Assembly: GCF_045310525.1 (NCBI RefSeq)
Contig: NZ_JBJHZY010000001.1
Span: 310,001 to 374,000 of the forward strand
Source of the DNA: Clostridium_AT radicumherbarum
GTDB taxonomy: Bacteria > Bacillota > Clostridia > Clostridiales > Clostridiaceae
DNA length: 64,000 bases
Direction of reading: 5' to 3'
The notes under the pieces: generated by a model
Database searches by the model: none
Told to the model about the DNA's origin: nothing
Seen by the model: the letters and a program-made list of their open reading frames with translations, nothing else
Position numbers and translations under genes: made by a program
In this document: one piece after another, positions 1-8,250 of the stretch
How positions within the stretch are numbered: the first letter of the stretch is position 1
Layout of the letters: each line of letters starts with the position of its first letter

Positions 1-1
1 G

Positions 2-88
2 TGTACAAATAAAGATACAAAAACTGTTGGAAACTTTGTAAAATTAAATAAACAGGACATAATAAACATATACAATTTAGCAAAATAA
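2..88 (+). CDS. C-terminal end of an unidentified protein (cut by window start)
   Basis: The frame beginning at base 2 is open for 28 codons and ends at TAA 86-88. The residues (ending VKLNKQDIINIYNLAK) look protein-like, but nothing identifies a family. The stretch is too short to exclude chance. A GGACTTT/AAAGTCC inverted repeat at about 111-148 lies between it and the next gene and may end its transcript, although no U-tract follows. Confidence 0.35.
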   Translation, partial: CTNKDTKTVGNFVKLNKQDIINIYNLAK

Positions 89-185
89 TTTATGCTTACC
101 AAGGGACTTTACCGTTATAAAACTTTAAATATAGCTGGGAAAGTCCTTTAATTACTAAAATAATTACATGGAAGGAGACAAATAA

Positions 186-1226
186 ATGTCAAAATTATTT
201 TCGGAATATAATCTAAAAAATTTGAATTTAAAAAATAGAATTGTAATGGCACCAATGTGTATGGACAGTGCAGATAATTATGGAAATGTAAACTCCTGGC
301 ATTTTATTCATTATGGAACTAGAGCTGTTGGTGGAACCGGACTTATTATTCTTGAAGCAACTGCAGTAGAAAGCAGAGGAAGAATAACTGATAAGGATCT
401 AGGTATATGGCAGGATTCACATATAAAGCCTTTAAAAGAAATTGTAGATGAATGTAAAAAGCATGGCGCAAAGATGGGTATACAGCTTGCTCATGCAGGT
501 AGAAAGTGTGAAGTAGGTACTGAGGACATTATAGCCCCAAGCTCTATAGCCTTTAATGAAAAATACAAAACACCAATAGAAATGAGCAAGGAAGATATAA
601 AAAGGGTAATAAGTTCCTTTAAGGATGGTGCCAGAAGAGCTAGGGAGGCAGGTTTTGATGTAATTGAAATTCATGGAGCTCATGGATACTTAATAAATGA
701 ATTTATGTCTGGGTTAACTAACAAAAGAACAGATGAATATGGCGGCAGTAAAGAAAACAGAGCTAGATTCTTAATGGAAGTTATAAAAGCAGTAAGAGAA
801 GAATGGCCAATGGAATTACCTTTAATACTAAGGGTTTCAACTGTAGAATATGCAGCAGGTGGTAATAACCCTGAAGATACTGCTGAAATTATTAACTTTG
901 TTAAGGAAGCTGGTATAGATATTATTAATGTAAGCTCAGGCGGAGTAGTTCAAGCACACATAAATACATATCCAGGGTACCAAATAGGGTTTGCTGAAAA
1001 AATAAAAAAACTCACCAGCTTACCTGTTGTTGCGGGTGGCCTTGTTACAAGTCCTCTTATGGCAGAGGAAATTATACAAAATAATAGAGCTGATTTAGTA
1101 TATTTAGGGCGTGAGTTGTTACGTAACCCGTATTGGCCCCTAGTTTCAGCTAAAGAGCTTCAAGATGATATATTTTGGCCAGTTCAATATGAAAGAAGTA
1201 AAGAAGTAAGAAAGGGTGGTTTCTAA
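186..1226 (+). CDS. NADH:flavin oxidoreductase, old yellow enzyme family
   Basis: A single TIM-barrel protein of 346 residues, the usual length of an FMN-only OYE. The N-terminus (LKNLNLKNRIVMAPMCM) is the typical flavin-binding start. The HGAHGYLINEFMS and TDEYGGS motifs carry the active-site and FMN contacts of the family. Such enzymes reduce alpha,beta-unsaturated carbonyl compounds with NAD(P)H in the cytoplasm. The long bacterial form (2,4-dienoyl-CoA reductase type) has an added Fe-S and FAD region, which is absent here, so the protein is closer to YqjM/xenobiotic-reductase-like enzymes. GGAAGGAG lies 8 bases before the ATG. The gene stands alone; the substrate cannot be read from sequence. 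Confidence 0.9.
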   Translation: MSKLFSEYNLKNLNLKNRIVMAPMCMDSADNYGNVNSWHFIHYGTRAVGGTGLIILEATAVESRGRITDKDLGIWQDSHIKPLKEIVDECKKHGAKMGIQLAHAGRKCEVGTEDIIAPSSIAFNEKYKTPIEMSKEDIKRVISSFKDGARRAREAGFDVIEIHGAHGYLINEFMSGLTNKRTDEYGGSKENRARFLMEVIKAVREEWPMELPLILRVSTVEYAAGGNNPEDTAEIINFVKEAGIDIINVSSGGVVQAHINTYPGYQIGFAEKIKKLTSLPVVAGGLVTSPLMAEEIIQNNRADLVYLGRELLRNPYWPLVSAKELQDDIFWPVQYERSKEVRKGGF

Positions 1227-1431
1227 TTTATAATAAAAAAATCAATAGTTCTTTTTACAGTGAAAAGCTTAATATGTATTATAAATTGACTAAACTAATT
1301 ATAATTTGCGAAATTTAGGGAAAAATAATTGAATTTTTAGACAAAATAATCCGTTATTAGACAAAGGATATATGATTTTTCTATAGAATTGTATAAGTAA
1401 TATTATGAGTTAACTATGGAAGGTGTCATAT

Positions 1432-2502
1432 ATGGTAAAAGGGAAGCAGCTATTGTATGTTCATGAATTAACTCCAGGTATGATTTTGTCTAAGGAAATA
1501 AAAGCTAATGGTAAGCTTCTAATTGCAGAGGGTACAATTGTAACCCAATATGCAATAGATAAACTGAAAGATTATTATATAGACAATCAAATTGAGGTAT
1601 ACTATGGAGATTTTGATGCTGAACAAGATTACAGCAAGGATGCTGATGAAATTAGGACTTTTGAGGAAGTTCAAGAAAGTCTTGAGGAACTTACCTTCAA
1701 TGTAGAAAATATTTATGAGGATATGGAAAATTTAAAAGTAACAAGTATAGAAGAAATAAGAAGATTTGCTGTTAAAATTCAAAGTGAGTTAAAATCAGTA
1801 AACTCAGTGATTAAGAATATTGTCCTTTATGGCAGTGGGAAAGATACTATTTATAGACATGGAGTTAACGTTACTGCTTTAAGTACAATACTAGGCAAAT
1901 GGATAGGATTAAGCGGCAGTGATCTTAACCTTCTTACATATTCCTCAGTTTTACATGACTTTGGTAAAGTTAAAATAGATAAGAGTATTTTAGATAAACC
2001 TGGAGACTTAACTAAAAAAGAATTTTATGAAATTAAGAAGCATCCAACAATAGGTTATAACTATATAAAAGAGATACCTTTTTTAGATAAGTCTGTGAGC
2101 TATGGCGTGCTTATGCATCATGAAAGAAATGATGGCTCCGGATATCCATTAGGATTAAAGGAAGAGAATATTCATAAGTTCGCAAAAATAATAGCTATAG
2201 CAGACACCTTTGATGCTGTGAATTCTGATAGGAGCTATAAAAATAGCAAGGGACCTTTCGAAGCACTTGAAATAATTAAGAAAGAAAGTCTAGGAAGGCT
2301 TGATTATGAGTATAGTAATATTTTCTTAAGTCACGTAGTTAATTATTATATTGGAGAAATGGTTGAATTAAATACAGAAAAGGTTTGTAAGATTATACAA
2401 ATAGATGTAAATGATTTAACAAGACCACTACTGCTGGACAACTCTGAGTTCCTAGATTTGAAGCAGCATAAAGAATTATCAGTTAAGAGATTGGTTTTAT
2501 AA
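1432..2502 (+). CDS. HD-GYP domain cyclic-di-GMP phosphodiesterase
   Basis: The protein has 356 residues. An N-terminal region of about 120 residues, like that found before many clostridial HD-GYP domains (VHELTPGMILSKEI), precedes the catalytic domain. The metal-binding HD pair lies in LHDFGKVKID (His175-Asp176), followed by HPTIGYNYI and the diagnostic HHERNDGSGYP, so the GYP signature is intact. The family hydrolyses c-di-GMP to pGpG or GMP. ATG 1432 is chosen over GTG 1423 because GGAAGG ends 8 bases before it. A c-di-GMP riboswitch lies 680 bases downstream and another 5.5 kb downstream, so this gene plausibly lowers the signal they read. A terminator follows. Confidence 0.92.
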   Translation: MVKGKQLLYVHELTPGMILSKEIKANGKLLIAEGTIVTQYAIDKLKDYYIDNQIEVYYGDFDAEQDYSKDADEIRTFEEVQESLEELTFNVENIYEDMENLKVTSIEEIRRFAVKIQSELKSVNSVIKNIVLYGSGKDTIYRHGVNVTALSTILGKWIGLSGSDLNLLTYSSVLHDFGKVKIDKSILDKPGDLTKKEFYEIKKHPTIGYNYIKEIPFLDKSVSYGVLMHHERNDGSGYPLGLKEENIHKFAKIIAIADTFDAVNSDRSYKNSKGPFEALEIIKKESLGRLDYEYSNIFLSHVVNYYIGEMVELNTEKVCKIIQIDVNDLTRPLLLDNSEFLDLKQHKELSVKRLVL

Positions 2503-2514
2503 TTAACAAATAAG

Positions 2515-2549
2515 AAAGGCATTCCAAGTTTTATTGGAGTGTCTTTTTT
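2515..2549 (+). terminator. Rho-independent terminator after the HD-GYP gene
   Basis: The stem GGCATTCC/GGAGTGTC (two G-U pairs) has a 10-base loop and is followed by six T residues. Confidence 0.8.
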
Positions 2550-2805
2550 ATTTTATTTGTGTATTGCAAATAAATTTTCATTTCCATAGGATAAAATATG
2601 GCACCTGTATACCATACCCCCCTATATTATATAAATAAACATTTAACTATCATGTGAAAATACTAACAATACTAGTACAGAGAACATTGTGAAATCAATA
2701 TTTATCATGTTAATATTTTATTTATAGTATCTTTTTGGATCTTCTGTAGTATAATATACGTATAAGAGGTATAGAGAATTTATAAGTAATTTGGGAGGTG
2801 TAATA

Positions 2806-2952
2806 ATGAATATATTAATGTATGCTATTAGCAAAAAGTATAGGGAAAAAATAAAATCAGAGTTCAATAAAGACTTATCCCATAAATTAGAGCAGGAAGT
2901 AATTCAAAATGAATTTATATACAAGACTGTATTAGAGGGTAATGTGAATTAA
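2806..2952 (+). CDS. small hypothetical protein, 48 aa
   Basis: An open frame of 49 codons starts at ATG 2806, preceded by a strong GGGAGGTG site 5 bases upstream and a TATAATATA-like promoter element near 2752. It encodes a basic, probably helical peptide (MNILMYAISKKYREKIKSEF...), and a terminator follows immediately. The strong start signals, a dedicated terminator and isolation between two c-di-GMP-related loci argue that it is expressed. No family is recognised. It lacks the SxxxD motif of Spo0E-like phosphatases. The 250 bases before it (2550-2805) show only AT-rich promoter-like DNA. Confidence 0.6.
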   Translation: MNILMYAISKKYREKIKSEFNKDLSHKLEQEVIQNEFIYKTVLEGNVN

Positions 2953-2962
2953 CTATATTGAT

Positions 2963-2999
2963 GCCCATAGATCTTAAATGTGCCTATGGGCTCTTTTTA
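2963..2999 (+). terminator. terminator after the 48-aa ORF
   Basis: A perfect stem GCCCATAG/CTATGGGC with a 13-base loop is followed by CTTTTT. Confidence 0.88.
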
Positions 3000-3182
3000 T
3001 TTAGTTTAATAGACTTTATTCAATGAAAACTGTCACTTTTTTTGAAATTATTACAAATTATCTTAGGTACCACCTAAAAAATACAAAATATTTCGTATAA
3101 TTATTATTAGATATATTGATTTCTCATTTAATATAGAATATAATGGTAATAACTTAATATAAATCAATTATTTTATATTAGT

Positions 3183-3265
3183 AAATAGCAAATCCATCAA
3201 AAGGTGGAGACGCAAAGCCGTGAGTCTAAAGCAAATTTATTTGCCATGATAGTCAGGTTGCCAAA
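3183..3265 (+). ncRNA. cyclic-di-GMP-I (GEMM-I) riboswitch, copy 1
   Basis: The conserved GEMM-I landmarks occur in order: GCAAATCC, a short tetraloop-type hairpin, GGAGACGCAAAGCC, GTCTAAA, then a second hairpin closing with GATAGTCAGGTTGCC. This is the aptamer class in which one conserved G and one C recognise the two guanines of c-di-GMP. An intrinsic terminator lies 30 bases downstream, and the next gene encodes a DNA-binding protein at 3405, so control of transcript elongation is likely. A second copy of the same class lies at 8015. Confidence 0.93.
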
Positions 3266-3292
3266 AATATAGGGTAACAGTTGTATCTTTCT

Positions 3293-3323
3293 AAGATAGG
3301 CGCTGTGTTGCCTGTCTTTTTTT
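3293..3323 (+). terminator. terminator of the c-di-GMP riboswitch expression platform
   Basis: The stem AGATAGGC/GCCTGTCT is followed by seven T residues, 80 bases before the start codon of the regulated gene. The upstream GGGTAACA (3272-3279) can alternatively pair with TGTTGCC (3306-3312), which overlaps the descending arm. That is a plausible antiterminator, so ligand binding could switch between the two folds. The switching model is inferred, not shown. Confidence 0.75.
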
Positions 3324-3404
3324 AATGTAAAAGTTACTTGTAACTTAAACGTTAAATAATTTGTTACCTAAAAACAAAACGTTTTATTAATTGAGAGGTG
3401 CAGT

Positions 3405-4385
3405 ATGGTAAAAAAGTGGAGTTCAGAAGAACAAAAGTATCTAGCTGAAAATTGGGGACAAGTTGAATTGAGAGTTATTATGGAGGTGCTTGATAGGAGT
3501 TATGACAGCGTAGTTAGAAAAGCTCAAAGATTAGAGCTAGATACAAACAAATATCCAAAGGAGAATTTAACCAATAGGTGGTCTGAGCAGGAAGAAAATG
3601 TTCTTTATAACTTTTATCAAATTAAACCAATGAATGAATTAATCTTATTACTACCCAATAGAACAAGGGAAAGCATAATTAAAAAAGCCAAACAACTAGG
3701 TCTTAATTGTGAAAATAGGCATTGGCTTTCAGAAGAAGTAACTTATCTAGAAGAAAAATGGGGCGTAATGACCATAGAGAATATTGCAAAGAAGCTTGCT
3801 AGAACCAAAAATGCTGTTTTACTAAAAGCCCACAAAATAGGTCTTAGAGAGCAGATAATTGCAAACGGTGAATACCTTACTCCAAAGGATATTTCTGAGA
3901 TTTTAGCGGTTGGCACAAGAACTGTTTATAATTGGATGGATAAAGATTATTTAAAATATAAGAAATTTAGAATAAACTCAATTAAAAAATATCAAATTTC
4001 AATAGATAACTTTAAACTATTTATAGAGGAACATGAAGATAAATGGAATACTAAAACAGCAGATATTAAATTTATTACATCATGTTATACCACTTTCAGG
4101 GACATGGCAAGCACCAAGGTGCCAGAATGGCTGCAGCAAAAAATTAATGTAGACAAGCAGAAGAAACTTCCCGCATGTCGCAAGCAGTGGACAATTAAGG
4201 AAGAAAATAGGGTTAAGTCAATGATTATTGGAGGCAAAACCTGTAAGGAAATAGCACTATTATTAAATAGAAGCTTTTATTCAGTACAAGATAAAATAAG
4301 CAGCAAAAGGCATGAATATTTTCAAAGCAATAATATAACATCATCTAGTTTAAAGGAAATGGATCAAATTTCAATAGTTGGATAA
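3405..4385 (+). CDS. putative DNA-binding protein with SANT/Myb-like repeats, c-di-GMP-riboswitch controlled
   Basis: The protein has 326 residues with no signal peptide. Four helix-turn-helix units of Myb/SANT or GcrA type are visible: residues about 4-45 (KWSSEEQKYLAENWG), 58-100 (RWSEQEENVLYNFY), 105-148 (HWLSEEVTYLEEKWG) and 268-310 (QWTIKEENRVKSMI). Each has the W-x3-E-E-x3-L start and a RS/RT-x2-S/A-V-x2-KA-like recognition helix. Between units 3 and 4 is a MerR/excisionase-like HTH (LTPKDISEILAVGTRTVYNWM). GAGAGGTG precedes the ATG. The 5' leader carries the riboswitch, so c-di-GMP should set its expression. Target genes are unknown; it could also be a domesticated phage regulator. Confidence 0.75.
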   Translation: MVKKWSSEEQKYLAENWGQVELRVIMEVLDRSYDSVVRKAQRLELDTNKYPKENLTNRWSEQEENVLYNFYQIKPMNELILLLPNRTRESIIKKAKQLGLNCENRHWLSEEVTYLEEKWGVMTIENIAKKLARTKNAVLLKAHKIGLREQIIANGEYLTPKDISEILAVGTRTVYNWMDKDYLKYKKFRINSIKKYQISIDNFKLFIEEHEDKWNTKTADIKFITSCYTTFRDMASTKVPEWLQQKINVDKQKKLPACRKQWTIKEENRVKSMIIGGKTCKEIALLLNRSFYSVQDKISSKRHEYFQSNNITSSSLKEMDQISIVG

Positions 4386-4454
4386 GATATTACATAAAAT
4401 TAGTATATATCAGCAACTTAGGCTGAGAAACACTCCCACATAATAAATGAATAT

Positions 4455-4510
4455 AAAAGGGGGATTTTGCAAAACTATTTTTAATAATAGTTTTGTAAAA
4501 TCCCCCTTTT
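4455..4510. terminator. bidirectional terminator
   Basis: A very long stem begins AAAAGGGGGATTTTGCAAAA and ends with the complementary TTTTGTAAAATCCCCCTTTT. It can serve both the SANT-repeat gene (+) and the coiled-coil gene (-). Confidence 0.9.
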
Positions 4511-4519
4511 ATTTATGCA

Positions 4520-5113
4520 TTATGCCCCTGCTGGAGTGGATTGATTTGAACTATTTGCTGAAGCACTTTGAAGTAGGTTTAATAAGGAATCTAAATCAGC
4601 ATTTAATTTAGTAAGTTCGCTAATTCTTGTGTTTTGAATACTTATCACTTTATCTAAATCAGAAGTTGCTGCATCAAATTTTTTGCTTTGCACGTCAGAT
4701 TTAAATTGAGTAAAGGCTTGTTCAATGGTGCCATTAGTAGCTTGTATTGCGGACACATCATTTTGAATTAATTTACGCTGTGCATCAATTTTGCTTAAAT
4801 CATCAGAAGTTAATTGCTTTTTACTTTGTTTAATATTATTAATGTCTGTTTTTACAGTGGCTCTTTTATCAGATACTGTTTTTCTAAGCCCTTGAATGGT
4901 CTCGTGATTTTTCTTTATAGTATCTTTTTTCTGGAGCATATTAGCTTTGAACTGCTGTCTTTCCTGAACTAACTGAAGGTGCTGCTGCTGTTTTATAAGT
5001 CCATCGCCAAGTTTACCTGCTGTAGCACTTGTTCCTTGGGCATGGACAGCCATAGGTATTATAAGGGCTGCTGAAATCAATGATGAGATTACCTTAAATT
5101 TTAAATTTTTCAT
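4520..5113 (-). CDS. secreted coiled-coil protein, unknown function
   Basis: The protein has 197 residues. A signal peptide is visible (MKNLKFKVISSLISAALIIP..VHAQG, cleavage probably after HAQ or nearby). The mature part is almost entirely charged and helical, rich in Lys and Gln, with heptad-like spacing, and ends in a low-complexity SANSSNQSTPAGA tail. No catalytic motif is seen. It lies 15 bases downstream of a small lipoprotein gene on the same strand, so the two are probably co-transcribed, and both are divergent from the two-component system at 5657. A role at the envelope, possibly sensed or controlled by that system, is inference. Confidence 0.75.
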   Translation of the reverse strand: MKNLKFKVISSLISAALIIPMAVHAQGTSATAGKLGDGLIKQQQHLQLVQERQQFKANMLQKKDTIKKNHETIQGLRKTVSDKRATVKTDINNIKQSKKQLTSDDLSKIDAQRKLIQNDVSAIQATNGTIEQAFTQFKSDVQSKKFDAATSDLDKVISIQNTRISELTKLNADLDSLLNLLQSASANSSNQSTPAGA

Positions 5114-5128
5114 TTTAAAAACATCTCC

Positions 5129-5434
5129 TTAATTTATATTATTTATTATTGACTCAGTTGTATTTATTTCCGAACTATTATCTAGGCCATTTAAGGTACT
5201 ATCTAATTTATCTAGCATATTAGAAGCTTCCTGCATTTCCTTATCTGTTGATGGGGTCATATTAGTTGATCCATCGGCCTTATTAATATTTGCTGAAGTA
5301 GTATTATTCTTTTGAGCAGGGCTTAGTATAGAGGATTTTTTATTATTTGATACGGGCGTTAATGTTCCGCTCCTTTCGCAGCCAGCAGCCAAAAAACATA
5401 TAAGCATTAACATTATTAATAAAATCTTTTTCAA
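5129..5434 (-). CDS. small lipoprotein, unknown function
   Basis: I choose the TTG start at 5432-5434, because AGGAGGG lies 7 bases upstream and translation from there gives a clean lipoprotein signal (MKKILLIMLMLICFLAAGC). Cys19 of the LAAGC lipobox would be lipidated. The mature chain of about 80 residues is Ser/Asn/Thr-rich with no recognisable domain. An upstream in-frame ATG would add 15 residues ahead of the signal peptide and is unlikely. It is the first gene of an operon with the coiled-coil protein. Confidence 0.75.
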   Translation of the reverse strand: MKKILLIMLMLICFLAAGCERSGTLTPVSNNKKSSILSPAQKNNTTSANINKADGSTNMTPSTDKEMQEASNMLDKLDSTLNGLDNSSEINTTESIINNIN

Positions 5435-5656
5435 TAATATCCCTCCTGTATTCCTAATTCTGCACAGAAAGATTATCAATCTTTCTGCCTCCTGTATTCC
5501 TTACTTTCTCCTTACAAATAAAGTTTACCATTTTAATATAGGTTAAATCTCCGATAAAATGTGGCAGAATTGTGGCAAGTTTTTAGCAGTTATATTACAT
5601 ATAAAAGACAAATGTTATAATAGATAGTGAAGATGTCTATATGAGGTGAAATTAAC

Positions 5657-6355
5657 GTGGAACAAAAACTTATATATATAGCAGATGATGAAATCAAGAT
5701 TCAAGAATTAATAAAAATATTTTTAGTTAAAGAGGGATACATTGTGGAAGCTTTTACTAATGGTGAGGAGCTTTTACTGGCCTTTAAGGAAAAGGCTGCT
5801 GACATGCTTCTTCTAGATATTATGATGCCTGGGATAGATGGGCTTTCAGTCTGCACTCAAATACGAAAGGAAAGCAACGTACCAATTATTATTATCTCCG
5901 CAAAGGACGGAGAATCTGATAAGATTGCTGGTCTAATGCTTGGAAGTGATGATTATATGACTAAACCCTTTAGTCCTGTAGAACTAGTTTTGAGAGTAAA
6001 AAGTATATTTAAGAGAATGGAATTTGAGAAAACTAGAGAGAGTAACTCAGCATTAATAAACATATTAGATGTAACTATTTCTACTGAAGGCAGAAATGCA
6101 GTTTGTAATGGTCATGATTTAAAGCTTACTCCCATGGAATTTAATTTATTCCTTTATTTAGTAAGAAATGTAAATAAGGCAGTATCTAGAGAAGAACTAC
6201 TAAATAAGGTTTGGGGCTTTGATATGGAAGTAGATACGCGTGCTACTGATGATATGGTAAAAAGAATTCGAAGGAAGCTAAATAATGAAGGAGCTGCACT
6301 TACAATTGAAACCATGTGGGGCTATGGATTTATGATTTCTGGTAAACAGGAATAG
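5657..6355 (+). CDS. OmpR-family two-component response regulator
   Basis: The protein has 232 residues. The receiver domain (1-120) has the acidic pocket (ADDE), the phosphoacceptor Asp54 in LLLDIMMPG, a conserved Ser/Thr switch (IIISAKD) and Lys in MTKPF. The C-terminal winged helix (about 130-230) carries LTPMEFNLFLYLV and WGYGF, typical of the OmpR/PhoB class. The start is GTG 5657 with GAGGTGA upstream. The partner histidine kinase begins 14 bases after its stop. Targets may include the divergent lipoprotein/coiled-coil operon, which is inferred only from position. Confidence 0.93.
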   Translation: MEQKLIYIADDEIKIQELIKIFLVKEGYIVEAFTNGEELLLAFKEKAADMLLLDIMMPGIDGLSVCTQIRKESNVPIIIISAKDGESDKIAGLMLGSDDYMTKPFSPVELVLRVKSIFKRMEFEKTRESNSALINILDVTISTEGRNAVCNGHDLKLTPMEFNLFLYLVRNVNKAVSREELLNKVWGFDMEVDTRATDDMVKRIRRKLNNEGAALTIETMWGYGFMISGKQE

Positions 6356-6369
6356 GAAGGTTTAGATCT

Positions 6370-7815
6370 ATGAATAATTCTAAAAAATCCATTAGGAAAA
6401 GTATATTTTTATCACATATATCAATTATTATTATATTGGTAATTTTAACTTCCATTGTATTTAATATATGCATCAATATTTATATAAGGTATCAAACCAG
6501 GAATCAACTCTTATCTGCTGCTCAAATTATTCAAAAGTCACTGAATACGCAGCTTATAAGCAGCACGAAGGATAATATTACTGCAGACGAGAAAACAGAA
6601 CTGAACTCTCTGTTAAAAATAAATAGAATACTTAAACAGACCCAAACCTTTCTTGACATAAAATATGCAGTGGTAAACGTAAATGAGAAGGTGATTTTTC
6701 CAAGGAATTTAGCAAGTGAAGAGGCGGGTATATTAAGTAATGATATAATACCTTCCTTAGGTAAGAAAAATATTTTAGGTAGTGGGCTGAAAAAGAATAG
6801 AATAGAATACTTTAGTGCTTCAAATATAAAGTATGCAGCACTAATACATCCCTTTGCTTTAGAAAATAAAAAATCATTAGGGAATTTAATACTCTATTCA
6901 GACATGAAAAATAGCAGTCAGCTTATACTTTCAATTAATGTAATACTTTTTTCCATAATGCTTGTTGCTGCAATTATTGCATTAATAATTTCAAATGCTG
7001 TATCTAAGAAGATCTCCAAACCAATTTCACTTTTAAATGAATATGCCAAGAAAATCGGTGAAAGAGATTATAAAATTGTACCTGAAAAATATGAGGATAA
7101 TGAAATTGGAGAATTGGCAGAGACTATGGAAGCAATGGCAGAAAAGCTTAAAGCTTATGACTCTACCATGAAGACCTTTTTACAAAATGCCTCACATGAA
7201 CTTCGTACACCATTAATGTCAATACAAGGGTACGCAGAAGGAATAAAGCTTGGAGTAATAGAGGATACAAATAGTGCAGCTGATGTGATAATTGATGAGA
7301 GCAAAAGGCTAACGAATATTGTGGAGGAACTTCTGTATTTATCTAAGCTAGATTCCATGCAGGAGGCTTTTAACCTTGAAGCCTTAAATACTGAAGACCT
7401 TCTTAAGGGCTGTATAGATAGAGTAAATGGCATTGCCATAAAAAATGGCGTGAACATAAGCCTTAATGTAAAGGATAAAGATCTAATAATTAGGGCAGAT
7501 GACGAAAAATTATCAAGAGCTGTAATTAATATATTAGGAAATTCCTTGAGATATTCTAAAAAAGAAATTAGTGTAAGCCTTGAAAGCTTAGGTAACAGTA
7601 TTAATATAACCATAAAAGATGATGGGCCGGGCTTTGATGGGCAGGAATTAAAGAATGTCTTTGATAGATTTTATAAGGGAAAAGGAGGTAAGCATGGACT
7701 TGGACTTGCAATTACAAAGAGCATAATAGAAAAACATAATGGCAGGGTTACAGCTGAAAATAACAGCAGGGCAGGAGCATGTTTTAAAATTATTTTACCT
7801 AAAGTAGTTGAATAA
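6370..7815 (+). CDS. membrane sensor histidine kinase
   Basis: The protein has 481 residues. A transmembrane helix at about 14-36, an extracellular sensor region of about 140 residues, a second helix at about 187-210, a HAMP linker (SKKISKPISLLNEYAKKIG), a dimerisation domain with the phospho-His276 in ASHELRTPLMSIQGY, and the ATPase domain with N-box (NILGNSLRYS), G1 (DDGPGFD) and G2 (GLGLAITKSI) are all visible. It is the cognate kinase of the preceding regulator. The sensed signal is unknown. A terminator follows. Confidence 0.93.
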   Translation: MNNSKKSIRKSIFLSHISIIIILVILTSIVFNICINIYIRYQTRNQLLSAAQIIQKSLNTQLISSTKDNITADEKTELNSLLKINRILKQTQTFLDIKYAVVNVNEKVIFPRNLASEEAGILSNDIIPSLGKKNILGSGLKKNRIEYFSASNIKYAALIHPFALENKKSLGNLILYSDMKNSSQLILSINVILFSIMLVAAIIALIISNAVSKKISKPISLLNEYAKKIGERDYKIVPEKYEDNEIGELAETMEAMAEKLKAYDSTMKTFLQNASHELRTPLMSIQGYAEGIKLGVIEDTNSAADVIIDESKRLTNIVEELLYLSKLDSMQEAFNLEALNTEDLLKGCIDRVNGIAIKNGVNISLNVKDKDLIIRADDEKLSRAVINILGNSLRYSKKEISVSLESLGNSINITIKDDGPGFDGQELKNVFDRFYKGKGGKHGLGLAITKSIIEKHNGRVTAENNSRAGACFKIILPKVVE

Positions 7816-7852
7816 AGCCCTAAATAGAAATTAGTTACTAAGTAATTTTGTT

Positions 7853-7902
7853 AAAGGAGCTTGCAGGAGAGAAATAAGCTTTCACTGTGGGTTCCTTTTT
7901 TA
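7853..7902 (+). terminator. terminator of the two-component operon
   Basis: A 14-bp stem (AAAGGAGCTTGCAG with CTGTGGGTTCCTTT, several G-U pairs) is followed by TTTTT. Confidence 0.8.
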
Positions 7903-8014
7903 TTTCATATATTATAATCTTGGTAAAATATTACTTCACAATATTGTTACATTTTGATATAATTTTACATATAACTACATAATCCATCATAAATTGTTAA
8001 AATAAGATACCATA

Positions 8015-8095
8015 GATAAAGGCAAACCTATTGAAAGATAGAGACGCAAAGCCACGGGCCTAAAGTTTATTAAGCTAAGGCAGCCGGGTTACCTA
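8015..8095 (+). ncRNA. cyclic-di-GMP-I (GEMM-I) riboswitch, copy 2
   Basis: The class landmarks are AGGCAAACC, a GAAA tetraloop hairpin, AGAGACGCAAAGCC, GGGCCTAAAG, then CTAAGGCAGCCGGGTTACC. It lies in the long leader of the LPQTG surface-protein gene at 8251. The segment TTAGGT (8147-8152) could pair with ACCTAA at the aptamer 3' edge, and CTATGGAT/ATCCATAG (about 8158-8212) forms a further hairpin, so an expression platform is present. No U-tract terminator is visible, so the mode of control is open. Together with copy 1 it makes this a c-di-GMP responsive locus. Confidence 0.94.
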
Positions 8096-8250
8096 AATAG
8101 TATTGTTTACGCTTTTACTTATCTAACACCATGTATTATTATTGCAGTTAGGTATATCTATGGATTTGTTTGGAGGTGTATACCTGAGAGAAAATAGTAT
8201 CCATAGCTATATTTGATCATTGATTTTATTAATACAAAGGGGAGTAAAAG

